From Paraglaciecola arctica (GTDB taxonomy: Bacteria > Pseudomonadota > Gammaproteobacteria > Enterobacterales > Alteromonadaceae), in contig NZ_JAHKQO010000022.1 of NCBI RefSeq assembly GCF_018861065.1, forward strand, positions 1 to 64,000: 64,000 bases of DNA, given 5' to 3'. Position numbers and translations under genes: made by a program. The notes beneath the pieces were generated by a model. It saw only the letters and a program-made list of their open reading frames with translations. It searched no databases and was not told the origin of the DNA. How positions within the stretch are numbered: position 1 is the first letter of the stretch; each line of letters opens with the position of its first letter. Positions 1 to 8,811 of this stretch are shown here, piece after piece.

Positions 1-126
1 GCAGTCTTTACTGCCATTCCTCACCATCGTCTTTCCGGCAGTCTTTTGGCCGGAATCCACTTTTATTGCTTTTATACCAATAATTTATCAATCGAGTATT
101 AAAAGTTTTCTTAACTTATCGGCATT
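1..126. repeat. Right part of an IS4-ended MITE-like element, cut by the window edge
   Basis: These 126 bases align without gaps, at high identity, with 33390-33515, the right half of the complete element described there. The copy ends in ATCGGCATT, the inverted form of an IS4-like terminus, and carries the same hairpin, TTCCGGC...GCCGGAA, at about 33-55. The left half lies outside the window. No coding sequence is visible. The bases that follow (from 127) would be the right target-site copy, which cannot be tested here. Confidence 0.7.
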
Positions 127-300
127 AGGTCAATAGCACTAATAATCTAAAAGCGTGATGATAAGTAGCAACACTTAGGTTATCTTTGTTAATTTGTATG
201 AATCAAGCTACACACAACTAGTAACAAAGCTTGCATTTATTGTTCTCATCCATAGTATTACTTGCTAAATATTGACGCTTAAAGGACTAGTTTTCTCACC

Positions 301-942
301 ATGGCAGAACCCAAAAAGACACGTACAAGGTTATCACCTGAAGTCAGAAAAAATTTGATTCTTGATCATGCAGCAGAAGTGGTTGCCACTGAAGGTGTAT
401 CAGCATTAAGTATGGACAGATTGGGTCAAAAAGCGGGGATAAGTAAATCACTGGTTTATGCGTATTACCCTAGTATGAAAGAACTTTTGCAAACCCTACT
501 TAAGCGCGAATACAGGAGCTTAAGAATACGCCAATCCAAAGCCGCAGAAGGCGCGGAGACATTCGAACAATTGGTTAGACAAACCACTAACACTTACTTA
601 AGTTATATTGAAGAAAGGGGCCAAATTTTAGATAGATTAGCCGCTGAGCCGAGTCTATCCGAACATGGTGATCCAACTGAATATAGTAGAAATACTGCAG
701 TAGAGTTTGTGGCAGAAATAGTCCATCACCATTTTGGAATAGATATCAATATCGCGCGAACGGCTGTAGATATATCTTTTGGTATGCCAGCAGCGGCTGG
801 CCACTATCTGACTCGACACAATGTTAGCCGACAAACAGTTGAAGATATCACAGTCGCCATGATGGTTGGCAGCATTGAAGGGTTACAACGCAACTATGAA
901 ACGGCTCTAAAACCTCTCGTAAGAAACACTGACTTAGAATAA
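301..942 (+). CDS. TetR family transcriptional regulator
   Basis: Cytoplasmic DNA-binding repressor of the TetR type, 213 aa, a usual length. An N-terminal helix-turn-helix lies at about residues 20-62 (AGISKSLVYAYYPSMKELL is the recognition-helix region); the rest is a helical ligand/dimer domain without a recognisable ligand signature. AAGGAC lies about 12 bases before the ATG. The gene runs towards a catabolic gene cluster (983-8675) and is the obvious candidate to control it. The palindrome shared by that cluster is not evident upstream of this gene, so autoregulation cannot be argued from the sequence. The family call is secure; the target is inferred from position. Confidence 0.9.
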   Translation: MAEPKKTRTRLSPEVRKNLILDHAAEVVATEGVSALSMDRLGQKAGISKSLVYAYYPSMKELLQTLLKREYRSLRIRQSKAAEGAETFEQLVRQTTNTYLSYIEERGQILDRLAAEPSLSEHGDPTEYSRNTAVEFVAEIVHHHFGIDINIARTAVDISFGMPAAAGHYLTRHNVSRQTVEDITVAMMVGSIEGLQRNYETALKPLVRNTDLE

Positions 943-982
943 GCTCGATAATAACGTAAGAAATCGCTTAAGTAGCCTCTCG

Positions 983-1984
983 TTATTTTCGAAAAAACGC
1001 TTCCATCGCGCTAATCACTTCTTGAGGCTTATCAATAAATGGCGTGTGCCCAGACCCGGGAATAACAGCAATAGTGAGATCATCCACGTATCTGGGAATG
1101 ACCTCTAACATAGCCGGAACAAATGTGCGTTCATTTTCAGTCCATATCAATAAGCTGGGAACACTGACCCTTGCCATTTTCGAAGGCCAATAAGTCTCAT
1201 CATTTATATCGTCTACCTTTGGAACATTGGCACGATACCAATTAACAGCACCGGTGTGCGCGCCAGGTTGATTCCAAGCATCAAAAAATGCCTGTTTAAA
1301 TTGCTCATCTATATGTCCATTTGCGTAACCACGGTTAAAACCGTAACGCCATAACATCTCAGGACCTTGTTTAGCGTAGACGTTTTCCATTTCTGGACTT
1401 TTCAGTTTCTCCATATAAACCGATGACTTTTTTTGGTCCGCATCATTAACCAACATAAGTAATAACACATTGTATGGCGGCGCATTGATCACTACCAATT
1501 TGTCCAGTAGTTGCGGATATTTTTGCGCCACGGACCATGCCAAAGCACCGCCCCAGTCATGTCCTACTAAGGTGACCTTTTTACCATTAGATAGCGACCC
1601 TATTAGCGCTTTTACATCTTCGACTAATAATTCAAGTTTGTAGTTTTCGACCCCTTCGGGTTTAGCAGATAAGTTGTAACCGCGGTTATCTGGCGCCACA
1701 ACATGATAGTCATTGCTAAAGTGCCGCAACAAGTTGTGCCAACTTTCACCAAAAAACGGGTAGCCATGTAAAAAAACAATGAGATCTCCCTCTCCTTTAT
1801 CCACATAGTGAAATCTGAGGTCATTGAGAGTGACAAAATGAGAATCATACCCTAGGGAAGACTTATTGAGTTGTGCTTGATTGTTAACATCAGCTGCATA
1901 GGTTGTGGTAAGCAGCAAAACAGAGCTACATAAATACACCCCAAGTAAGCGTTTGAAGCCAACAAAACTAAAGTTACAGGACAT
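983..1984 (-). CDS. Exported alpha/beta hydrolase, epoxide hydrolase / dehalogenase type
   Basis: Alpha/beta-hydrolase fold protein of 333 aa with an N-terminal hydrophobic segment (about residues 11-30, ending TYAAD) that looks like a signal peptide. HGYP (73-76) supplies the oxyanion hole. GHDWGG (141-146) has Asp143 at the nucleophile position, which marks epoxide hydrolases and haloalkane/fluoroacetate dehalogenases rather than esterases. GSGHTP near residue 313 supplies the catalytic histidine. NWYRANVP is also typical of epoxide hydrolases. It is the last gene of a minus-strand run after the VOC and PQQ-dehydrogenase genes, 31 bp downstream of the VOC stop. The substrate is unknown; an epoxide or ester intermediate of the pathway is an inference. 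Confidence 0.85.
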   Translation of the reverse strand: MSCNFSFVGFKRLLGVYLCSSVLLLTTTYAADVNNQAQLNKSSLGYDSHFVTLNDLRFHYVDKGEGDLIVFLHGYPFFGESWHNLLRHFSNDYHVVAPDNRGYNLSAKPEGVENYKLELLVEDVKALIGSLSNGKKVTLVGHDWGGALAWSVAQKYPQLLDKLVVINAPPYNVLLLMLVNDADQKKSSVYMEKLKSPEMENVYAKQGPEMLWRYGFNRGYANGHIDEQFKQAFFDAWNQPGAHTGAVNWYRANVPKVDDINDETYWPSKMARVSVPSLLIWTENERTFVPAMLEVIPRYVDDLTIAVIPGSGHTPFIDKPQEVISAMEAFFRK

Positions 1985-2015
1985 AACAGTTATTCTCTAT
2001 TTGATACCAGATGAC

Positions 2016-3086
2016 TTAAGTTCGAGGGTCAAAACTATCAATCGAATAGGCACTTAGTGGATTCACAGCCTGCCTTAAGCTATAGATATTACTATCAGGG
2101 TCTCTGGCGAAGACTTGCCAAAATTCACCCAGCAATTGCGGCTCGCTGATAAAAGCGATGCCAAGGGCTTTTAAGCGTTGGTATTCTTTTTGAATATCCG
2201 CCACTTCTAAGGAAAAGCTATATCCCAAATCACTTGGCGTACGAACACCTGAACTTTTTTCAGTTAAAGGCGTTCTATATTGCCAAAATTCCATTACTTT
2301 TGATTTTTGATTCATTTTGAACCAGCCACCTAGCAGTGATGTATTGTCCTCATCGATCAGTTCGTCTAATTTTGAGTTGTTGGCATAGTCACCCACACGG
2401 TAAGGCTTAAATCCCAAGACGGTTTGGTAGTAACTCATTAAGGCATTTATATCGTGGGTGACTAGCGCAACTTGGGTCATCCACAGATCGTAATCTAATG
2501 TTTTCCATGTAGGATCATAACCAGAACGCTCAAGTACTTTTTGGTCAAGCTGCTCTAGCTCAACCATATTACCTTCAGGATCATAGGCGTAGCCATAAGT
2601 GACACCATAACCACCTAAATCAACCGCTTTTCCTTGACGAGATAATACCTTGGCACCAGCCTTAACAAACTTGTCAAAACCCGATTTATTTTGTGGAGAC
2701 TGAAAACAGGTATGTGTCATGCCTGGTCCATTTACTTTCATAGTGCTGGTTTTGGCATCATGATTGTGTTTGAAGGCTGTCAGTTCAAACAGCATGTTAG
2801 GGGCTTTTAAGGTAGCGACTTCGTATTCAATTCCTGGGTGACCAAAAAGTTTATCAGCAATTTTGTTGTTTTTTACTGTTTCGCGCTTAATCAACTCAAA
2901 ACCTGTCGCTTCTTGGTAAAACGCCAAAACCTTATCTAAATTCGCCACAGAAATGCTAATGTGACTAATCCCTTTCAAGGTAGTAGTGGTGTCATTTATG
3001 GTGGCCGTTTTGTCTATTTCTATGGCTTCTGCAGACACTATTAGCGCCGACAAACACAGCGCCGTAACCCTTTTCAAAATATTCAT
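2016..3086 (-). CDS. Exported two-domain VOC (glyoxalase/dioxygenase fold) protein
   Basis: Start chosen at the ATG ending at 3086 because GGAG stands 6-10 bases upstream and the product then begins with a signal peptide (MNILKRVTALCLSALIVSAEA). A longer upstream reading gives an implausible N-terminus. The 356 aa protein has two vicinal-oxygen-chelate modules. The first (about 35-190) begins GISHISISV and keeps a plausible metal set (His in ISHIS, His in MTHTC, Glu in NMVELEQ). The second (about 205-345) lacks an obvious metal triad. The fold is used by glyoxalase I, extradiol dioxygenases and isomerases, so the reaction is open. It lies between the PQQ-dehydrogenase and hydrolase genes on the same strand. 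Confidence 0.8.
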   Translation of the reverse strand: MNILKRVTALCLSALIVSAEAIEIDKTATINDTTTTLKGISHISISVANLDKVLAFYQEATGFELIKRETVKNNKIADKLFGHPGIEYEVATLKAPNMLFELTAFKHNHDAKTSTMKVNGPGMTHTCFQSPQNKSGFDKFVKAGAKVLSRQGKAVDLGGYGVTYGYAYDPEGNMVELEQLDQKVLERSGYDPTWKTLDYDLWMTQVALVTHDINALMSYYQTVLGFKPYRVGDYANNSKLDELIDEDNTSLLGGWFKMNQKSKVMEFWQYRTPLTEKSSGVRTPSDLGYSFSLEVADIQKEYQRLKALGIAFISEPQLLGEFWQVFARDPDSNIYSLRQAVNPLSAYSIDSFDPRT

Positions 3087-3165
3087 AACTTTCTCCAAAT
3101 AATTTAAGTTAAAACAAGCAAAGCCAAATCCTTTGCCACTGACAATTGAATACAAAACTAAATGT

Positions 3166-5001
3166 TTACTGACCACCGATTGAAAACACCATAAGCAAAT
3201 TCCCAGGCGCTTCCCCCCATTTATCGTATCCAGAGGTAAGGTAAACGGATTTGTTGGCAATCACTGGGCCATCTGCCTCAATCGAACCGCCATAGCCCTT
3301 TACACCGTTATTACCAATGACTGCTTGTGTAGTGTTGTACTCCCAAAGAATGTCACCGTTGCTGGCAGAAAAAATTCTAAACATGCCATCTAGACTCCCC
3401 GCATAAACTAGATCAGCGGAACTAGAAACAGCCGCTGAAATACCGGGAAAACATAAAAATTTTCGTTCTTTAGGGCAAACATTGGGAAGGGTTTTACGCC
3501 ACACAAACTCCCCTGTTTTCAAATCTAAACTATGAATACCTGGATGAGCGTCGCCAATATTGTAGGCATTGTTTGTTGGCAAATCGGATACACCTACAAA
3601 TACTTTTTCAGTACTTGTGCTCATGCCCCAATGTACACCTCCCATTGTGCCGCCACTGCCTACACGCTTTTTCCAAACAACTTTACCTTGGGCGTCGGGG
3701 TCTAACGCATACACCATGCCTGACTTTTGGCCTACTATGAGTAATTGTTTACCATTTTTTTGTTTACTTAAAATGGCCGAGGCACCTATATCGTAATCGG
3801 GCCCGTCTTCTTTGGGGCAGTTGGGAGTATTGCGAGAGCACGCACCATTCCAAGCATCACCTTTTGTGACTTGTGTCACCCATTTAATCTCACCGCTTTC
3901 CAAATCCAACGCGAGTACAGCGTCACTTGTGCCAGTGGCAGGTGATGAGTAGTTCTGCCCTGTTGTGGCATACAATAAGTTTCGCTCTAAATCTAAAGTA
4001 GGTCCCGACCAGACTGGAGCACCAGAAGGACCATGTTGTTGAGTCCCTACCGAGGTTTTGTAAGTCGCTTTAGGCTCATCGACTGTATAAGTTGTCCACA
4101 CTTTTTCGCCTGATTGAATATCAATGGCCACCACTGCACCTCTAAAGGAACAGCATTCATAGTCTGGTCTGGCGGCAGGAATGATTTCAAGGGAAGAGAC
4201 TGGGACATACACTTTTGAGGCGTCAGCTATCACAGAGCCTGTCACCACTGCCAGTGGGCTTTGGTGTACTTTAGTGCGCCATAATAATTTGCCAGAAATG
4301 GCATTTATGGCGTATGCGTTGCCCTCCAAATCACCGAACAATAGCAAGTCATTTTGTACAAAAATGGCACCTCGTACTTCTGCCTTAGCTTGGTATTCCC
4401 AGTGAACACAACCTGTATTGGCATCAAGTGCATAAATAATCCCAGCTTGGCTTCCTATGTAAACCATATTGTCAGTCACAGTAGGCTGAGCCCTTACTCG
4501 CGTTGCATCTGGAAAAGCAAAGGTCCATTTTAGTTTTAGATCACTGACATTATCAGCTGTGATCCAAGCCGCATCTTGTTGATGGCGACTGTTATCAGAC
4601 TGACCTCCCCAACCATTCCATGCCAAGTTGCTTACAGTACTCGGAGTCGCAATCTCAGTACTTTTACAAGTATAAGTGGAGACACTATTACCAGCTTTAG
4701 TGACCTTTTTACCCGTTAAGTACTCGGCCACCGCAGTCTTTTCTGAGCGAGATAACGCCATACCAGCGGTACTCATTAATCCAGATTCAAGTGAAGTTAC
4801 TATTCTCTCTGGTGGATAAAGCTTCAGCGCCTCTACTTTTGGCGCCTCAAGTAAGGCACCTGAATGACAGGCTAGACAGCTAGTTTGGAAAATCTTGCCT
4901 CCATCGATTGATTCATCAGCTTCAACAGTCATTAAACCTAATCCAAATAACGCGACAAAACGCATCATTAATAGCAAACCTAATCGACCAATACTCGTCA
5001 T
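3166..5001 (-). CDS. PQQ-dependent dehydrogenase with cytochrome c domain, polyvinyl-alcohol-dehydrogenase-like
   Basis: Probable periplasmic quinohaemoprotein, 611 aa from the ATG at 5001, chosen because GGGA precedes it and a signal-like segment follows (about residues 5-26); in-frame starts at 5013, 5031 and 5034 also exist. An N-terminal cytochrome c domain carries a CxxCH haem motif (CLACH). After the WNGWGG segment comes an eight-blade-type beta-propeller with repeated W-x-G/ALDxxTG motifs, as in the PVA dehydrogenase branch of PQQ enzymes, plus a vicinal CC pair (YECCSFRG). Family members oxidise secondary alcohols and pass electrons to cytochrome c. It is the first gene of the minus-strand run and diverges from the SDR gene. 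The true substrate is unknown. Confidence 0.85.
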   Translation of the reverse strand: MTSIGRLGLLLMMRFVALFGLGLMTVEADESIDGGKIFQTSCLACHSGALLEAPKVEALKLYPPERIVTSLESGLMSTAGMALSRSEKTAVAEYLTGKKVTKAGNSVSTYTCKSTEIATPSTVSNLAWNGWGGQSDNSRHQQDAAWITADNVSDLKLKWTFAFPDATRVRAQPTVTDNMVYIGSQAGIIYALDANTGCVHWEYQAKAEVRGAIFVQNDLLLFGDLEGNAYAINAISGKLLWRTKVHQSPLAVVTGSVIADASKVYVPVSSLEIIPAARPDYECCSFRGAVVAIDIQSGEKVWTTYTVDEPKATYKTSVGTQQHGPSGAPVWSGPTLDLERNLLYATTGQNYSSPATGTSDAVLALDLESGEIKWVTQVTKGDAWNGACSRNTPNCPKEDGPDYDIGASAILSKQKNGKQLLIVGQKSGMVYALDPDAQGKVVWKKRVGSGGTMGGVHWGMSTSTEKVFVGVSDLPTNNAYNIGDAHPGIHSLDLKTGEFVWRKTLPNVCPKERKFLCFPGISAAVSSSADLVYAGSLDGMFRIFSASNGDILWEYNTTQAVIGNNGVKGYGGSIEADGPVIANKSVYLTSGYDKWGEAPGNLLMVFSIGGQ

Positions 5002-5070
5002 TTTAATTCCCATAGTAACAACTAAAAACATCAACTATTAACTTCATATTTACAAAAAACAACATTAATG

Positions 5071-5104
5071 TAAACCTTATTGACGATTAGTGCAATAAGG
5101 TTTA
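5071..5104. promoter_or_regulatory. Interrupted palindrome in the divergent promoter region, putative operator
   Basis: Perfect 12-base arms TAAACCTTATTG (5071-5082) and CAATAAGGTTTA (5093-5104) are separated by 10 bases. The palindrome lies between the divergent PQQ-dehydrogenase and SDR genes. TTGACG (5081-5086) on the plus strand and TTGCAC on the minus strand are -35-like hexamers that fall inside it, so a bound protein would block both promoters. A near copy lies before the TonB receptor gene at 6088-6113. The local TetR protein is the likeliest binder, by inference. Confidence 0.7.
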
Positions 5105-5146
5105 GTGTTAATTTGACATAAACAAACCAGTATCGAGGAAATTACT

Positions 5147-5914
5147 ATGGACTTAGGCTTAACAAACAAACGTGTAATTGTAACAGGTGGAAGTCGAGGG
5201 ATTGGCCATGCCATAGCCGATAGTTTTATAAATGATGGAGCTGCAATAGCGACTTGTGCTCGTGGCAAAGAGGCCTTAGCCAAGGCATTGAATCAGTGGC
5301 ACAACCAAGGTGCAACTGCCTTTGGAAGTAGCGTAGACGTATCTGAACCAGAGGCCTTTGCTAGTTGGTTTGAGTCTGCTGTAGAGCAACTTGGTGGCTT
5401 AGATATTCTAGTGAGCAATGTCACCAGCATGAATGAATTTACTGGGCTAGATCGCTGGAAACAAGCCTTTGAAGCGGATTTGCTGCAACATATAAGAGCG
5501 ACCGAGTTAGCTTTACCACATTTAAAAAATGGCAAACAACCTGCGATTGTTTATATCGCGTCAATAGCCTCCATTATGACTGCCAATATGCCTACCGAAA
5601 CTGAGTATGGTGCAATGAAAGCTGCTTTGATCTCTTATGCAAACCAACTCGCAAACAAGTTAGGCAAAGATAATATACGTGTCAACTTAGTCTCCCCAGG
5701 CCCCATCTATCATGAAAATGGCTTCTGGCAAGGGGTTGAAAAGTACAAACCAGAGCTCTTTAAACGTGCCGAAGCGTTGTCAGTATTTAATCGACTTGGC
5801 ACATCACAAGAGGTAGCCAATGCAGCGGTATTTTTGGCGAGTCCTGCGGCTTCAAACGTAACGGGTACCAATTTACGCGTAGATGGTGGCACCATCAAAA
5901 CGGTCAACTTCTGA
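5147..5914 (+). CDS. SDR family NAD(P)-dependent oxidoreductase
   Basis: Classical short-chain dehydrogenase/reductase, 255 aa, probably cytoplasmic. TGGSRGIG at 13-20 binds the cofactor. The usual NNAG is replaced by SNVTS (90-94). A catalytic serine lies in ASIAS (139/142), followed by Tyr154 and Lys158 (EYGAMK). The C-terminal RVDGG is family-typical. GAGGAAATTACT precedes the ATG. It diverges from the PQQ-dehydrogenase gene and precedes the TonB receptor, each with the shared palindrome upstream. A role in oxidising an alcohol intermediate, or reducing a ketone, of the imported substrate is inferred from context. Confidence 0.93.
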   Translation: MDLGLTNKRVIVTGGSRGIGHAIADSFINDGAAIATCARGKEALAKALNQWHNQGATAFGSSVDVSEPEAFASWFESAVEQLGGLDILVSNVTSMNEFTGLDRWKQAFEADLLQHIRATELALPHLKNGKQPAIVYIASIASIMTANMPTETEYGAMKAALISYANQLANKLGKDNIRVNLVSPGPIYHENGFWQGVEKYKPELFKRAEALSVFNRLGTSQEVANAAVFLASPAASNVTGTNLRVDGGTIKTVNF

Positions 5915-6087
5915 TTTTTATTTTACAATATTACAACAAAATAATTTTAAAAGACATTTACTTAATTACTTGTTTTATATGTAAATAAATTTAATTTCAC
6001 GAGTCGACAATGTTGAAATAAAATATTTAATAACATTTTTGTTACAAAAATATTTGACTATTACAAATTGTTCCAATACCGTAAGCG

Positions 6088-6113
6088 CCTTATTGACTAT
6101 AATTACAATAACG
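6088..6113. promoter_or_regulatory. Second copy of the catabolic-locus palindrome, upstream of the TonB receptor
   Basis: CCTTATTG (6088-6095), 10 bases, then CAATAACG (6106-6113). This matches the core of the 5071-5104 palindrome with the same spacer and one changed base. TTGACT (6093-6098), 17 bases, then TTATTT gives a weak sigma-70 promoter whose -35 falls inside the left arm, as in the first copy. The receptor start codon is 84 bases downstream. Confidence 0.65.
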
Positions 6114-6197
6114 CTTTATTTAGATACATATACATCTAATAGAAAAATTCTATTCGATAAAAATAGAAAACAGTTATACACACATTGGAGCTTAATA

Positions 6198-8675
6198 ATG
6201 TCAAATTTAAGACTAACTAAATGCTTATTAACCGCGGTCACTGTATTACCTTTTACACTGACAACCATTGCTCAAGAAGTACAACAGGCACCAAAAAACA
6301 AGGAACAAGAAGGCAAAGGCATCGAGGTAATCGAAGTCACTGCACAAAAACGAGTGACAACATTACAAGAAACAGCCATAGCGATTAGTGCGTTTAACGC
6401 TGCAATGTTGGAGGATCAAGACATTCAAGATGCATCTGATATGCAATTCGCAGTACCCAATGCGATGGTGAATGGTGGAGGGTCTTACAGTGTCAGGGGA
6501 GTAGGCAATACCGCTGTATCGGCAACTGCAGATCCGGGTATGGGGGTGCACATCAATGGGGTGTATATGAGTGCTAACGCCTCCCAAAATGAGTTTTACG
6601 ACGTTCAATCTATTGAAGTACTTCGTGGGCCGCAAGGCACACTTTTTGGTCGTAATACCACTGCGGGTGTTGTGAATACTATTACCAAGCGACCTCACGA
6701 TTTCTTCGAAGCATCTTTGATGACCGATATAGGGAATTACAATGGCGTTAGAACCAATGGATTTGTTAACCTACCTATTAGCGAAAAGGTGCTACAACGT
6801 TTTGCATTTAACACAGTTAAACGAGACGGTTATTCTGAAACCTTAGCTGAAAATGTTGATTTTGATACGCTAGACGGCCGTGATCAATGGTCAGTGAGAA
6901 GCTCAACAACAATAGAATTTAGTGATCAAACTGAAGGTTTTTTGTTTGCGCAGTATTTTAGAGAGCACAGTGATCGTAGTGGAACTGTTGGGGTGTTATG
7001 TAAATCAGATCCGGTACTGGGTTGTGACAACAGCGAAACCTTAGGGTTTGAATTTCCGAACACCAGTTTTACCGATGGCTCTTTAGCTAACGGCGCTCTG
7101 GCTGGGTTACTAAGTGCCCTTGGCTATAGCACGCGCCCGGATTTCTGGAATACTAATTTGGATGGTTCATCTCGCGCGACTAATACCGATCCTAGGAAAG
7201 TGCGAACAGATTACCAACCCAGCTATAACTACGAAGATTTACTATTATCTTTTGAGCTTAACTATGAATTTAGTGATTACGTATTTACATCAGTAACGGC
7301 CTATCACGATAGAGAAAGTGAGGCTTATAGAGATTTTGATAACGCTGATGGTGGCGATGCGATGTTGGTTCCACAATCTTTATTATTGCCTGAAGGACGA
7401 ACTGAACCTACCACCCGCCACAGCACCACCCGCACTGACATAGCGGCAAGTACTCAGTTCAGTCAAGAATTTAGGGTTGCCTCTTATCTTGATGGACCCT
7501 TTAATTTTACCGCCGGTGCCTTTTACCTAGATTATGAAGGTGAAAGCTTAGTGCAATTTCATATTCCTGAAGTAACTGCTGTTGCCGCTTTTAAAGCCTT
7601 ACCTGATGAGTTAGGAGCTTTTACTTTTGACACACCTGAAGTGTTCACAGAATCCTGGGCAATTTTTACTGAAGGTTATTACGACGTAAACGACGATCTC
7701 AAATTAACAGTAGGTATTCGCTATACCGAAGAAGAAAAATCAACTAAAACCAGAACCTATTCACCACTTGATATCTATCCATTCGCGGCGGGGTCATACC
7801 TGACCACTGACTTTGATATGGATAGCACCTTTAAATACGGCGACGGAGCGTGGGAGGAATTCACCGGGAAAATTGGTTTTGGTTATACACCTGATTTAGA
7901 TGCGACTGATCAAACGCTGATTTTTGGTACTTTATCTCGTGGTTATAAAGGGGGAGGCATTAACCCTGGCGCTAGTGAGTCTTCGTTCCCAACTTTTGAT
8001 CCTGAATATATTAATGCGTTAGAAGTAGGTACCAAAAACACTCTGTTTGACCGCACCTTTCAAGCTAATGTAACCGCATTTATGTATAAATATGATGGAT
8101 TACAAGTAGGAGGCATTTTAGGAGACGGAACGACATTTAATACTAACGTTGATGCAGAAGTAAAGGGGGCTGAGTTTGAGTTTATTGCGGCGCCAATTGA
8201 TGGTTTAAGAGTAAATCTTAATCTGTCACTACTCGACTCTGAGATTGTTGATGAATTCTACACATCACCAGATATATCATCTCCTTCTGGCTCCGGACCT
8301 GTAAACTTAAAGGGCAATACTTTGCAATATTCTCCTGAAAGTTCAGTGCAGTTTGGCATCCAATATAGCCATGAATTGAGTGATAACTGGGAAATCACTT
8401 ATCGCGCACAAAGTTATTGGCAAGATAGCTATTACTCACGCTTATATAACATCAAGACCGACAAACAAGACGGATGGTCACAGTCTGATCTAAGCGTAAC
8501 AGTAAGAGACATAGCGGATGAAACCTGGCAGTTTGAGTTGTATGTCAAGAATGTCAGTGACGAAGCCTCAATTACTGGGTTAGGAGTCGATAACTCCTTG
8601 GTCGGTCGTTATCGAACACCGACTTATCTTGATCCTCGCACCTATGGCGTGCGCATAACTTACAGATTTGAATAA
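6198..8675 (+). CDS. TonB-dependent outer-membrane receptor
   Basis: Outer-membrane beta-barrel transporter energised by TonB-ExbBD, 825 aa. Start set at the ATG at 6198, where TTGGAG lies 8-13 bases upstream and a signal peptide follows (MSNLRLTKCLLTAVTVLPFT); an in-frame extension to 6039 has no such support. After a charged linker comes the TonB box (IEVIEVTA), the plug domain with LRGPQGTLFGRNTTAG, then a long barrel ending in an aromatic residue (TYRFE). The type resembles receptors of Alteromonadales and sphingomonads for carbohydrates, steroids or aromatics rather than clear siderophore receptors. Its operator copy links it to the SDR and PQQ-dehydrogenase genes, suggesting uptake of the pathway substrate. 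Confidence 0.93.
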   Translation: MSNLRLTKCLLTAVTVLPFTLTTIAQEVQQAPKNKEQEGKGIEVIEVTAQKRVTTLQETAIAISAFNAAMLEDQDIQDASDMQFAVPNAMVNGGGSYSVRGVGNTAVSATADPGMGVHINGVYMSANASQNEFYDVQSIEVLRGPQGTLFGRNTTAGVVNTITKRPHDFFEASLMTDIGNYNGVRTNGFVNLPISEKVLQRFAFNTVKRDGYSETLAENVDFDTLDGRDQWSVRSSTTIEFSDQTEGFLFAQYFREHSDRSGTVGVLCKSDPVLGCDNSETLGFEFPNTSFTDGSLANGALAGLLSALGYSTRPDFWNTNLDGSSRATNTDPRKVRTDYQPSYNYEDLLLSFELNYEFSDYVFTSVTAYHDRESEAYRDFDNADGGDAMLVPQSLLLPEGRTEPTTRHSTTRTDIAASTQFSQEFRVASYLDGPFNFTAGAFYLDYEGESLVQFHIPEVTAVAAFKALPDELGAFTFDTPEVFTESWAIFTEGYYDVNDDLKLTVGIRYTEEEKSTKTRTYSPLDIYPFAAGSYLTTDFDMDSTFKYGDGAWEEFTGKIGFGYTPDLDATDQTLIFGTLSRGYKGGGINPGASESSFPTFDPEYINALEVGTKNTLFDRTFQANVTAFMYKYDGLQVGGILGDGTTFNTNVDAEVKGAEFEFIAAPIDGLRVNLNLSLLDSEIVDEFYTSPDISSPSGSGPVNLKGNTLQYSPESSVQFGIQYSHELSDNWEITYRAQSYWQDSYYSRLYNIKTDKQDGWSQSDLSVTVRDIADETWQFELYVKNVSDEASITGLGVDNSLVGRYRTPTYLDPRTYGVRITYRFE

Positions 8676-8723
8676 CCAAACTAAGTCTCAATAAAAACCT
8701 GAAATGTGTCCTCAGGATTTTAA

Positions 8724-8749
8724 CCTCACCATTTGGTGAGGTTTTTTTT
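8724..8749 (+). terminator. Rho-independent terminator after the TonB receptor gene
   Basis: Seven-base arms CCTCACC and GGTGAGG with an ATTT loop, followed by eight T. It lies 48 bases after the receptor stop and closes the plus-strand side of the catabolic locus. Confidence 0.9.
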
Positions 8750-8811
8750 GACTGCTATATCTGGCTGTCGATCATGGTTTATCTGGCAATGTAATGTCTA
8801 TCAAAAGAAAC

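Noticed and set aside
983-1984. Oxidised-PVA hydrolase, to complete a PVA pathway
   Set aside because: The nucleophile is Asp in GHDWGG, whereas oxidised-PVA hydrolase is a serine hydrolase; epoxide-hydrolase type fits better.
6039-6197. N-terminal extension of the TonB receptor to the first in-frame ATG
   Set aside because: The extension covers the putative operator and promoter and places the signal peptide 53 residues inside the protein.
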